The translations under genes and the position numbers were made by a program. The notes under the pieces are model-generated. The model worked only from the letters and a program-made list of their open reading frames with translations, was not told where the DNA came from and made no database searches. Of a stretch of DNA of 64,000 bases, positions 31,729-42,773 are shown in pieces. Source of the stretch: Tipula vernalis (taxonomy: Eukaryota > Arthropoda > Insecta > Diptera > Tipulidae); NCBI GenBank assembly GCA_958295665.1, contig OY282558.1:337191106-337255105 (forward strand). Direction: 5' to 3'. Numbering within the stretch: the stretch's first letter is position 1; each line of letters begins with the position of its first letter.

Positions 31729-33540
31729 CTAGCCGTCAAGGAGAAACTGATTTTTTTGTAAAAACACCAGCATGTCAACTTTTTTAGGTTTAAGACGACT
31801 TCGTCTATCGTTTAATATTTCCCCAGCAGCCGAAAAACTTCTTTCAGAGGGTACGGATGTGGCAGGAACACTCAGATATTTCAAAGAAACCGTTGAAAGT
31901 GACTCGTACTTATTTTTGTTTTCAATCCAGAACGAAATTGGGTCGCACGATTGTTGGATTATAGGTCCCTCAAGATATTGCCTTATAGAAATTATAGCAT
32001 CCGACTGAGATGTTCTTAATATAGGTGTTTGGTGTTCTAATACAAAAGACAACAAGCCTTTACCGCCGACGTCAGCTGTTGATTTTATTTCTGTGTCACA
32101 AGTTTCTACTGCCTGTGGTGACATGGAAATAAATTGCGAAACTTCAGTTGTCAGAAACTTTTGAGCGTTGTTAGCATTGTCTTTGACTCGAAATGCATTT
32201 TTTTTAAAACGAGGGTCGACTAAAGATGCTACCATGGCGGTTGTCCTTTGTTCATAAGGGACCAGTCTTTTCGATATAGATTGTTTCAATTCTTGAAGCA
32301 TTTGTTCCCCAATTGGTGTGACTATTTTAGACATTAATGCGTCCAGCTTCAATGTAATCCCATGAATTAGTGGGATTACCAATGACATTGTCACGTATTG
32401 ATCACCGGAAATTTCTGTGGTTGCATCTTCGAATGGTTCCAATAAGTTAACAACATCTCCTAATGCTTCGGCTTCGCTAGTTGTGATGGCAACAGAGGCT
32501 GATGGTCCATTTTTGAGCGATATAATTACTATTGTAGTAAGCTCCCTTAATTTCAAATAACGTCGTATCATGGCCAATTCACTATTCCATCGAGTAGTTA
32601 CTGATTGTATCAAGCGTAATTCAGCCATATCTCTCTCCTTTTGTAAACTTCGAAGCTTATCACTTGCCACTGTGCTAGAATTAAAAAAAGTAACTATATC
32701 TTTAATCCGTTTAATAAAACTTTTTAAATCTGGGTTTGTTGACAATGACGACAAAACGTCTTTCACCACTAAATTTAGCGTGTGAGCGAAACATGGCATG
32801 TGCTTAATTTTCAGAAGATTGGTAGCCGCAACTATATTTGCCGCATTGTCGGTTACTATGGTCGTAACTTTCCCCGTAATTTCCCATTTGGCGATCACTG
32901 CAGAGAGAATATCTTTTAAGTGTTCAGCTGTGTGGCTACCTTCAATTTTTTCTGTTGTTATTACAGCTGACATTAGCTTTTTACAATGTATAAAGTGACA
33001 CGTTACTGTTATGTACCCCTCAGTAACAGAGGAAGTCCAGGTGTCGGTAGTAAGCGCGCAAAATTGAATACTTTGTAACATAACCTGCAATAATTGTCGG
33101 GCAGTTTGATAGGCGTTTGGTAGAAGGACATCACTTACATGCCTGCGAGACGGCAGCACAAATTTACAATCCAATTCAAATATAAAATCCTTGAATCCAG
33201 CATCCTCAACAACACACAGTGGCTGAAAGTCTTTTGCAATGAACGCGACCAATTTTTGCGAAAGCGCTTTATGTCTTGGACTATTGACATCGTAAACGTC
33301 TTTAGACGTAAAATACGATTTTAAGGGCCTTTGATTTACGAATACAGAAGTACCCGGCTCATTTTGAATAAATTTGTCCCATTCTGATTTGTGTATCCTG
33401 CGCATGTGATCGATGAGATTTGTAGTGTTGCCACTCGTCTTATATTCCTTGGTGCATATATTGCACTTTGCAATTGGTTTTCCACCAGCAGCTTTTTTAA
33501 AAAAATTCCAAACCTTCGACGAAGTTAACGTACCCGACAT
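31729..33540 (-). CDS. hAT transposase with BED zinc finger, intact
   Basis: The 603-aa protein is full length for the family. Residues 7-55 form a BED zinc finger (Cys26, Cys29, His45, His50), the DNA-binding part. The RNase H-like catalytic fold shows Asp166 (TTDTWTS), Asp231 (IVTDNAANI) and a candidate Glu376 (EDATTEIS), with the conserved CFAHTLNLVV block at about 250-259 and TRWNS at 316-320. The C terminus is the hAT dimerisation domain (LSVPATSVPSERSFSAAGEI, then NDRRSRLKP). The start gives the BED finger at the very N terminus, as in ZBED-type transposases. The reading frame has no stop or shift. It would cut and paste the element in the nucleus. Confidence 0.93.
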   Translation of the reverse strand: MSGTLTSSKVWNFFKKAAGGKPIAKCNICTKEYKTSGNTTNLIDHMRRIHKSEWDKFIQNEPGTSVFVNQRPLKSYFTSKDVYDVNSPRHKALSQKLVAFIAKDFQPLCVVEDAGFKDFIFELDCKFVLPSRRHVSDVLLPNAYQTARQLLQVMLQSIQFCALTTDTWTSSVTEGYITVTCHFIHCKKLMSAVITTEKIEGSHTAEHLKDILSAVIAKWEITGKVTTIVTDNAANIVAATNLLKIKHMPCFAHTLNLVVKDVLSSLSTNPDLKSFIKRIKDIVTFFNSSTVASDKLRSLQKERDMAELRLIQSVTTRWNSELAMIRRYLKLRELTTIVIISLKNGPSASVAITTSEAEALGDVVNLLEPFEDATTEISGDQYVTMSLVIPLIHGITLKLDALMSKIVTPIGEQMLQELKQSISKRLVPYEQRTTAMVASLVDPRFKKNAFRVKDNANNAQKFLTTEVSQFISMSPQAVETCDTEIKSTADVGGKGLLSFVLEHQTPILRTSQSDAIISIRQYLEGPIIQQSCDPISFWIENKNKYESLSTVSLKYLSVPATSVPSERSFSAAGEILNDRRSRLKPKKVDMLVFLQKNQFLLDG

Positions 33541-33814
33541 TCTTAAAATTAGTGTGTTATAAAGATTAATTAATTAAATTGAATCTAATTAAGTAACTAT
33601 TCACAAATAATGTTGAATCATATATTGTACAGTACTGCTATTCCGAAAACCCGTAAAATTTAGATGCGTCACAAACCGAAACAAAAAAATTTCGCGATTT
33701 ATCAAATGTCAAACTGAAGCCCTCTAAACCAAAATAGGTAAGTAAGTAAGTGATGTCCTCCTAACCAAAATATGTAATTAAACTGATGTAAATGAATGAC
33801 ATAGAAATGATAGA

Positions 33815-33910
33815 AAAAATATCGATCGATGTTTTTTTTACTATCGATATTTTCGATATTTAGGGTACTATCGATAATATCGATATATTGTCGATAATTT
33901 CCCATCACTA
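33815..33910. promoter_or_regulatory. hAT right end with clustered TATCGATA motifs
   Basis: Three exact TATCGATA copies (33842-33849, 33869-33876, 33878-33885) and further ATCGAT cores lie just inside the right TIR, upstream of the transposase start. They could serve both as transposase sites and as part of its promoter. Confidence 0.7.
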
Positions 33911-34353
33911 GGATAATATGTTTAATTGCGAATTTTTATTAACCAAACTATCAAAGGTATTGTAGAAATCAAGCCATTTTGTAAAATCTCCACTAAACAC
34001 GTTGATTTCTATTCGAGGTAATTTAGCTATAACGTTACCCTGGCTAACGGTCGGTTGAGTTTCATTTTTTACAATCGGCGTGATCGCTGATATATGATCG
34101 AGAATAGCGGGTTTTAATTCATAATACGCCTCTTCAAATTTAGCGGTGTTTCCGCATGCGTCGTTTCTTCCACCGGCTGCTCCAAAGCTGACTGTGTTGC
34201 ATTGAATTGCTCAAATGTCGCTTCTAAGCGCACCCTTGCGTATGTTGATGTTGAACCCGCTAATTTGTTGTCAACGAATGCTTTAATCCGCTCTAACTTA
34301 TCGATCCAAACCTTTCGCATGGCTTCATATTTTAAAATCTTAGCATCCGCCAT
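33911..34353 (-). pseudogene. BEL-b gag, upstream part
   Basis: The ATG at 34353 opens an 80-codon stretch typical of a BEL Gag N terminus (EAMRKVWIDKLERIKAFVDN). Near 34138 a one-base shift breaks the frame; the continuation in the other frame includes FEEAYYELKPAIL and then LPRIEINVFSGDFTKWLDFY, the DUF1759 signature. The hAT element then interrupts at 33911. Besides that insertion, the single frameshift is the only lesion I see in this part. Confidence 0.85.
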
Positions 34354-34707
34354 AATGAGGACAAGATGGTTTCAAGCAGACGCACACACAAAAAAAAAGC
34401 CGAATAAACGCAATGCAATGTATTCCACACACAAAAAAAACCGTTTCACTTTAGTCTCGTTACTCACAATATAGCACAAAAAGTTTATAATCGTAAATTG
34501 CAATGAAAATTTACGAGTAAATCCAAAAAAAAAAAAAAAAATATATATATACAAAAAAATTCAATTATACTTCCCAATAATACATAATGTATGTCCAACG
34601 AAGTAAATAATCCAAAAATTATGCACACAATTCTAAGCACGATGACGCTTGATGACCTTCCAAAATCAGCCGATGAAAATACCCTCAAAATGATTCGAGA
34701 ATGTTGA

Positions 34708-34725
34708 ATCCCACTTCTGACACCA
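34708..34725 (-). other. BEL-b primer binding site
   Basis: Immediately inside the 5' LTR, the - strand reads TGGTGTCAGAAGTGGGAT, starting with the TGG that pairs with a tRNA CCA end. I leave the tRNA unassigned. Confidence 0.75.
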
Positions 34726-35176
34726 TGTATAATCTTGGGCCTTTCCAAGATTCCAGCCAATTTCGTCGAAGATGATTAAATCAAAAAAAAACTTTGCCAA
34801 GTACTTTATTTCACCGTGGCGACTAATTTATTTTATTCAATTTATGATATTTTTAAAAATGCATTGATTTTTGAAAGTACAATAATTTATTGGATGTTAC
34901 TTCTCCAATATTCGATATGCAATTGATTTTATTTTACGTTAACAAACTAGAAATTAACAATTAATTACGTCATGGATATAACGCAAACCCAAATCAGCAG
35001 ATTTAATGGTTTGAACGTTATATAAACAAAAATATGATAATTATGTATGTACGGATGTTAAATGAGGGTGACCAAAAAATTTTAAATGCAATATGTAATA
35101 ATAAAAATAAAAATGAATGATTTTGAAATTAAAGAATAATAAAGTATAATAAAAATTAAATTACGAAGATTATTCA
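34726..35176 (-). repeat. BEL-b 5' LTR
   Basis: The 451-bp partner of 11598-12048. Differences seen: GCCAAGTACT/GCCAAGCACT, TATTTTTAAA/TATTTATAAA, GAAAGTACAA/GAAAGCACAA and AAAAAATTTTA/AAAAAGTTTTA. The element promoter should lie here, directing transcription leftwards. Confidence 0.93.
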
Positions 35177-35181
35177 ACCAG
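35177..35181. repeat. Target-site duplication of BEL-b, right copy
   Basis: ACCAG, identical to 11593-11597. Confidence 0.92.
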
Positions 35182-36756
35182 TTTAAGTGAAGATGTTTTT
35201 CAAAAATCAAATCATCTTCAGGTAAATCCCATTCCGTCATAAACATAATGTGAATTCAAAAAATTAACTTTACCTTTCAACATTAGGTGTCACAGTTAGA
35301 TACACTAAGGCTCGATTGTATGAACGAGTATATAAATGATTAATCGGATGAACGACGCTAGTTAAGAATACTAATCGATGGTTTTTTTTACCATCTGTCT
35401 TATCGTCTCTTTTTGGTGACAATTAGAGAGTAAAATATTTTGTTTTGGTTTTTTTTTGTCCATTTTATATTTAACCATTTGTAACGATCGACGTTGATCA
35501 ATCGCTCCAAGTTGCCCGGTGTGTTACACGGTGCGTATCCCTTATTGATTATTATTATTATTTATTAATGACCAATACATACGATGAAAAAAGAAATGTA
35601 TTTAATTTATTTAGGGGAATTAACGGGTTGATCCCGTTGAAATTACTTAGGTGGGGCAATCAATTGTTGAGCTTGACTATATAATGGAATAAATTTGGAT
35701 GGACGGGAGTTTTTTTTTTTTGGAAATTATCTTTTGAGTTGGATGGTAGATAATTAGTTTTGGTGGTCATTTTATTTTTGTGCAGAGAGTTTTTACTTTA
35801 TTTAAAATTAAAAACTAAAATAAGTAAATAAATAAATTATAAGAATAAAATATTTCAATTGATTATAAAAAAAATTGAAAAGTGCATAATATTTAGTTGA
35901 ATATAATCAAATATGAATTAATTATTGTTAATTAATAGTCGATTTAATAACAATTGAGTTTTAATTAAATTATGTAGTTGGTAAAATGTGACCTTTCCCG
36001 TTTGAATTGGAAAACGGTCAGAAAATATATCTTTAAGTGATAAGCTGTAGTGATTTGATAGAGAAACATTGAGGAAAAACAAAAAACTAATAAAATCACC
36101 TCAGTTAAACATTAAGACTATAATACTATGCTTAAACCAAATGAATTTTGATTATTTTATTAATAACCTAATCTGAGTGTATGTGTAAAAACTTTAACAA
36201 ACCAAAATAAATATTAGAACCAACCAGAAAAACAAAAAAATATTGTATATATAGACAATAAAGTGAATTAAATACCTAAAATTAAATGGTTGTGATATAT
36301 AGACTTTATTATATCCCCGATATGTTAATATATTTGCAAATAAAAAGTCAATTCAATAGTAAAAATTGTGCGCGCAAATTACATACAAAAAAAGTGTATG
36401 TGGTCTCCTAAACGTATTTAGCGGTGTAAAAACAAAATTTATCATAACGCAAATACACTAAAAACACAGTGAGAAATACAAATTGTAATGTTATAACTTA
36501 TAAGAGACCACATGTATGAAAAAAAAAACGTTTTGTGAGTGAACGGTATGGTATGATGATTTTTTTTATTTTTGTGATAAACTGTAATAATTTTCAATGA
36601 ATAGTGCCATATCATAGCTACAGTTGTTGTGAATAACTGATAAACTGTTATAAATCAGTGAAAACAAAGTTATAAAATTAGAAAAATAAAAGAATGGTTT
36701 AATATAACGTTGCAAAAACAAAATTAAACTATACAAATTTTGTTGATTAAATTAAA
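35182..36756 (+). other. Non-coding stretch, possible long 5' UTR
   Basis: AT-rich, without ORFs or recognised elements. A slightly GC-richer patch lies at 35480-35540 (AACGATCGACGTTGATCAAT). If the start codon at 36757 is real, some of this would be promoter and 5' leader. I see no clear TATA or initiator that I would defend. Confidence 0.35.
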
Positions 36757-36801
36757 ATGGACGCTATGACATTGATCAAGAAGCTTCGGCAGCATTATCG
36801 G
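36757..36801 (+). CDS. Candidate first coding exon of a host gene
   Basis: In an otherwise non-coding AT-rich region an ATG in good context (ATTAAAATGG) opens 15 codons of very gene-like composition, MDAMTLIKKLRQHYR. A possible splice donor follows at the point where the frame would hit a stop (CG|GTGAAG, 36801). The codons use G/C third positions more than the surroundings. If spliced here, the following kilobases are the first intron of a + strand gene. I do not recognise the peptide and no second exon is visible in the window. It may be a chance short ORF. Confidence 0.35.
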
Positions 36802-37554
36802 TGAAGTCAAAATTTTTTTTTATTAATTTTACAATTTATAAATTTAATTTTTCTTTCTTTGTTTATATAAATTTCATTATGCATCAAATTTTTTTTTTGT
36901 ATATTTACGATTAACTAATATAAGTCAATTTCATTGTTTAATTTCTCATTAGTATAGATTTCTTATAGATAACTAATTATTTTTGATTCAATGTAATCAA
37001 TAAGCTTCGTTTGGCTTTAATTTTAGCTTTTCTAGTTCTTTAGCTATTGATTCAGAAAAACTAAATGGTTAGTTATTTCTATTTTCTTTATGACGTCATT
37101 CTAGTGTTATAGATAATTATTATGCATTTTTGGTTACTTGTGTTGAGTGAATAATTTGCTTTCGTATTAAACAATTTTTATCGGGCTAAATAATTTCTTT
37201 TTATTATTTTTGAAATGTTCACCATTACTCAGTTCGTTCGTTCGATTTATTGTTATTAATTTACAGTTATGAGAAGCTAGTAGCTTTAAATTAGGGATGA
37301 TGTGAGGTATGTAGATGTCATGACGAGGTGAGTAAGTAGACTACCTTCCCTTCTTTCCTTCCTTATTCCTTTTGCGGTCTAGACAGACATTTTCATGCTT
37401 TGGAAAACCCACCCCATTTCCCCTGAGTTCTAGTCGGCTTAGCATGACCGTACCAAAGCCTCTGAATCTGTATTTTTTCTGATAACACCCAATATCAAAA
37501 ATATTGGCAATGTTACACATTATGATGGGATTTCATATCTATCATATCTGTTAT
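36802..37554. other. AT-rich stretch, possibly intronic
   Basis: No gene or repeat family is recognised. There are T-rich tracts just after the putative donor. Confidence 0.4.
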
Positions 37555-39375
37555 AATTGATTGATTGATTGTGAGTGTACGGCCAAGCATTATAGCAAGT
37601 CTCCCGGACTCCCGGGCACACACCGTACACCCGTTTACACATAACAAAACCGAAGGATAGGATAGGATTATTAGTTGGGACAGACTCGACCCGGTTACAG
37701 ACACCAATGCGATCGATAGTTAGTAAATAGACGGCACAAAAGACAACACAATCTAACTACATTTTTAGATGATCATTTCTCTGGAATCCAGGGCCGCATA
37801 CTCAGGACTCCCTAAACCTAAATTAAAAATTATTAATGTTGTAATTTCCCCCTGTTCGCCTTTCATTAATTTACCTGATAAAATAATTAAGAAAATCTAA
37901 AATTACTAAGCTAAAATAATAATTATAATTACAATTACAGTAGAACTCGCTTATAGCGAACACTCAAGGGACACAATTTTGTTCACTATAGCCGGGTGTT
38001 CATTTTAATCAAATATTCGTTTACGTTTATAAACGTAGTTCTTTGTTTGTAGTGTATAAGAAAAAATAAGTGTTCGTGCAAATTCAAGGCACACAACTAT
38101 ATGACAAAACTATATGATCATTATAAGCTTTTGTTCGTTATATACATGGTTTGGTATAAACGGATTCTACTGTATTATAAAAAACATCATTATAACAAAA
38201 TAAAGATACATTTAAATAAAATAAAGTTGAAATTAAACTTTCGGGATTAATTTTGATCCCTATAATAATTATTAATTCTAGAACTCTGTTTATTCTGAAA
38301 ATTGGATTATTTATTAGTAAATTAAAAAGAGATCCCTTTAAGTATTTTAAAACTAAATTAATTAAAATATATTAATGGACAAAACATAATATATTACACA
38401 TTACAAAAAATTAACATTTTATTGATTGAGAGTGTACGGCCAAGCATTATAGCAGGATCTCCCGGACTCCCGGGCACACACAGTACGCCCATGTACATAT
38501 AACAAAACCGAAGGATAGGATAGGATTATTAGTTGGGACAGACACGACCCGGTTACAGAGACCAAAGTGATCGATAGTTAGTAAATTATTAGTACAATAT
38601 ATAATAAATAGATTAGCACAAGACACCACAATCTAACTATATTATTAGATTATCATTTCTCTGAAATCCAGGGCCGGATACTCAAGGCTCCCTAAATTTA
38701 AATCGGGACATAAAATTATTAATGTTGTAATTTCCCCTGTCCGCCTTTCATTAATTTACCTGATAAAATATTTAAGAAAAATTTAAAATTACTAAGCTAA
38801 TATTACAAAAACCGCGCTTATTTCATTTTTCATGGTCCTTCTATATCTAATTAATTAATTATTACGTACTGCAACATAAATTAAAATGAACGTTAACAAC
38901 TATTTTAAACATAAAATTTTACTTAAAACTAATCAGAAATTTCCTACCGATCAAGAAAAAGAGAATAAATAATTAAAAATTCAATTATTTTATAAAATTT
39001 ATAATAACTAATTTAAAAATGATAATGTTACAGCACAACAACAGCCTAAAATCATCAATAATTCAGTTAGTACTATAAGTAGTATATCAAGAATGAACAA
39101 ATAAAATCAATATATAATTTCCCAGGCAATTCTGAAAACTAATTTTAATTAGTAAGTCACCATAATATTAAAGCTAATTCTGAATTTCAGGATTAATTTA
39201 ATCTCCATATGAAAGATTGATTCTGGAACTATGTTATATTCTGAAAATTGAATTATTTATTAGCAAATTAAGGAAGAGAAACCTTTAAATATTTTTAATC
39301 TAAATTAATTATTATATATTAATGAGCAAAACACAATATATTACATAGAAGAATTACAAAAGTTAACATTTTATG
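37555..39375 (+). repeat. Two long non-coding direct repeats (about 880-950 bp period)
   Basis: About 37555-37915 and 38420-38795 share a GC-richer core (GTGTACGGCCAAGCATTATA, CTCCCGGACTCCCGGGCACA, AACAAAACCGAAGGATAGGA). Downstream, 38286-38420 and 39235-39375 share ATTCTGAAAATTG, TTTATTAG and AACATTTTATKRA blocks, so the whole segment is a diverged tandem duplication. A more decayed third unit may continue to about 39800. The first unit carries the MITE at 37938-38172, which the second lacks. The origin is unknown; no ORF. Confidence 0.75.
37938..38172. mobile_element. pogo/Tc1-mariner-like MITE
   Basis: 235 bp with inverted ends: CAGTAGAACTCGCTTATAGC at the left against CAGTAGAATCCGTTTATACC at the right, flanked on both sides by TA. 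Ends of the form CAGTA with TA duplication fit the Tc1/mariner-pogo group. It is absent from the parallel copy of the surrounding direct repeat, giving an empty site. Confidence 0.75.
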
Positions 39376-41159
39376 AAATTGCCTATGTAAACTCTCCCAC
39401 TTCTAAGCTAAAATTCCAAAAGAATGTTTAAAAATTTTAAATTGTTAAGTTATAATTTAAATTTACAGCACTTGTTCCATTAGTTACCATTCTCCTGTAA
39501 ATAGTTAATTAATTGTTTACCTACTGCAACTAGATTTAAAAATAAAAGTTGAAAATTTATATTTAACCAAATTATTAAATTTAAATTAATCGGCAATTTC
39601 CTACAAATCTAGAAAAAGGAAATTAATAATGTAGAAATTAATTATTTATTTATAAAAGTATATAATATAATTTAAACATTGATCATAATACTACGCAAAA
39701 AAGTCTAGAATATCAATAATTTAGTTAAGTACTACATGTACCTATCTATATATGATATTTACTAATAAAACACAATTAGAGTTTCCCAGGTATCCTTGAA
39801 AATTAAATTGCTTTACTACATAATTAATAGAAATTAACTTATATAAATTAGTTAGTGATAAATAAAATAAAATAGATAACACAAGAACAATACATTTTCT
39901 ACGCTACATAACTGCTGCTTGAAGTTTCTGGATGTTGAGCGAGAATTCACCAATATTTCTGTAGCTTGGAGACGATCTAACAATTATATATAATTATATA
40001 TACTTAATATCAAATGGACCATCAGACAAAAATACCCGAACAAACTATGACACTTTGATATAATTAAATTAAATTAAACTGACAAGAAGTATTGAAATAT
40101 TTTCGTCAATACCTCAAATAATTTTGCAATGCAATGCAGTTTACAATATCATATAAAAGGGAATTTCCCTTATCCTAGATAACGTACGATGCTATTCATT
40201 TAATTAGTATGTATAATATTTCAATCTATATACATAAATATTGATCGAAATAGCAGCATTAATATAAACTACAATTAAATACCAATAAAGTGATTGATTT
40301 CAGCAGAAGATAATTTTTGACAATTGCAACGACAAGAAACTTATCAAAATAAATCCCTACAATATGTAATATCAAACGGTAGCATCAGTTTCAAAAAAAG
40401 AAATTTATTGAAACCAAATCAACACAAATAAGCAACGTTGTAAACGCCCACGACTTTAACTAAGTCGACTGAGCGGTAATTTGCACGAGTAGCAAAATCA
40501 GCTACCCCAAAATCAGCTCCAATGATTAATCCCGGATGTCATCCAAATATTTATGTCTGATAGTGTACATATTCAATTGATTTGCTTCAACTTAGTCATT
40601 TTCGCAACCCAAAAATAAAACTTATAAAATATTAGACTACCTAAATAAAAATCCAATTAGCATCATTTACCAATTGAAGAGATCACCGCCACCAAAAACC
40701 TGAACCTAATCAATAATTCAGAAATTTATCTCTTTATTAATAAATAAATACAAATATGTATATCTAAAATTTTAACTCAGTTCACGGACCTCATTCCCTG
40801 CCAAATCAAGCATGCAAAGTAAATAAAACAATAAATAATAAATAAATGCAATGAAAATTAACCCTTACTTTCTTAAAAATGTATCGATGTGTCATATACG
40901 TAATTATGACGATTATGTGTACATCCCACCATCTAAATTTCAATAAATCCATTAAGACAACCATTAAACTCAAAAATCAAATCTTAACTTAATTTAAACC
41001 AACATTTCTAAATTCGCATTTCATTTATCTATTTATTTATTTATTTAGACAATTTATAATTTCTAATATTAATTAAATTAATTAGAAAACAATTTGATTC
41101 ATTATGTAATACCCTGTAAAAAAATTTATTAATCCTATCTAAATAAACCGTTCAAATGA
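39376..41159. other. AT-rich non-coding stretch
   Basis: Apart from a possible weak third copy of the upstream repeat (to about 39800) I see nothing recognisable. Confidence 0.5.
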
Positions 41160-42770
41160 ATTGTATAAGACAGCTCCCAATTCCAATTCGACTCAAACCA
41201 ATTCGATTATACAAAGTATAAAAATCCTATTTGAGTCGAATATACAAATTTCACTGCGCTTACACAATACATGATTTCAATAATAGCTGCATTTTGTTGA
41301 GAAAAGATTAATTCGAATTATTTTGGAGTTATCTTTTGCTCAATAGAACAAGCCGCGAAATATTTTTTCGATTTAATTTTTATATTCTATGTTGGTATTT
41401 CTTCGGTTTTTCATTCAAGCAGTTACGTATTTTATTTGTTCGAGCTCGAATTAAATAATTCAAATTTTTTGTTCGAATTATTTAATTCCTGTCACGTGCA
41501 ATTGTTGTTGTAAATTTCTCAACAAAATACAGCTAATATCATAGTTGTTTCGTGAGTACACAAAAACACAAAGAGATTAATACACCTGCATTCAAGTAAC
41601 AAAATCCTATATACTAAAACCAACAACATACTAAAACCACCAACACACATAGACGATAAATATTTTCTACCATCTTTCATGTGCGTATTAGTAGGCCTTA
41701 TAGTATATATAAACACACTTAAACTATGTAACGCAAAAAATTCTCTTTTTGTTGTTGTTTGTGCGCTATAATACACAAACCAACAGAATATATTACATTT
41801 CCTTAACAGAATCCATGTAAAGAGCGAACAAGTAGCTGTACAACCATATTGTTGATCCTACCATATATGAATCAAGTTGTATGGATGTATTAGTGCCCAT
41901 TTCACACAACAGTAAATTACTTGTGACTGCTGTATCAAAACCAACGTAAAGATTCTCTTTCTCGTTGTCGTTTGTACTTTATAATACAAAAACCAACAAA
42001 ACCACGCACACTTCCTTCACAGAAATCGTGCAAAGAGAAAACGACACAGCTACATAGTACACAAACATATTTATGGCCCTTTTATATACTAAATTATAAG
42101 TATGTATTAGTGTCTTAAAAATAAAATCTAATACCAAATTTATTGCGACTTATTTTATATACCATAATTTAAAATTTATTTCAATACTATCTAAATATTA
42201 AATTTTAGTAATTAAAAATTGAAATTTTATTGTATTTACAATCCACAAAATATCAAATCATGCACTTTTAATTTTTCTATCTACAAAAATAAAAAAACAT
42301 TGCCTGACAAATGCATCCCGGTGGATTGCATTTTCCAAAATTACACTTTAGTTTAATTATTTTCACTACACATTACACTAAACTTGAATTTAATTAGAAT
42401 TAAATTTAAAATTTAAAATTAAAATGTATATACATATGTATATAAAGTATATACATATCAGTACATAAGAAACAAAAAATAAAAAGAAAATTAAATTAAA
42501 TTAAATTAAATTTTTGAAGAGGATAGAAAAAACACGTCTATCCTCTTTGAATGTTCGCACTCCCAATCATATCTATTATATCTGTTATAATGCAATAAAA
42601 ATAGCACAGCACCCTCGCTATTATGCTACAACAACAACAACAAACATGAGTTTTTGATCGCATTTTCGTTATTTTTTTGTGCGAGTTAGTTCCTCTATTT
42701 GAATTTCATGATTCTACGGCTGCCTAGTATATAGTATATTATTACTGACGAATTTTATTAATAATTAGGT
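41160..42770. other. Non-coding stretch with inverted and tandem repeats
   Basis: A hairpin pairs GAATTAAATAATTC (41449-41462) with GAATTATTTAATTC (about 41475-41488). Two diverged tandem blocks (about 41735-41915 and 41940-42125) share TTCTCTTT-TTGTTGT, ATAATACA-AAACCAACA and GTATT-AGTG motifs. A short hairpin pairs GAGGATAGA with TCTATCCTC at about 42519-42546. No gene. Confidence 0.55.
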
Positions 42771-42773
42771 TGT

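Larger units (their letters stand above)
31491..33910 (-). mobile_element. Complete hAT transposon, apparently intact
   Basis: The 2420-bp element has terminal inverted repeats beginning TAGTGATGGGA; about 20 bp match with one mismatch. The same 8 bp, GGATAATA, lie on both sides (31483-31490 and 33911-33918), the classic hAT duplication. It encodes one uninterrupted 603-aa transposase and interrupts BEL-b gag. Both subterminal regions are crowded with ATCGAT motifs, including five exact TATCGATA copies. Intact TIRs, perfect TSD and open transposase make it a candidate for recent or current activity. Confidence 0.95.
11598..35176 (-). mobile_element. BEL-b: BEL/Pao provirus with nested hAT and a large foreign block
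   Basis: Two 451-bp LTRs (11598-12048 and 34726-35176) differ at only four positions by eye and are flanked by the same 5 bp, ACCAG, so this is one insertion. Transcription would run from right to left. From the 5' LTR the order is primer site (34708-34725), gag (34353 to about 30480, split by a hAT element), the start of the aspartic protease, then about 16.9 kb of unrelated DNA (30472 to 13606), then the end of RT, integrase and DUF5641 (13598-12042) and the 3' LTR. RT palm, most of the protease and RNase H are missing. Confidence 0.92.
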
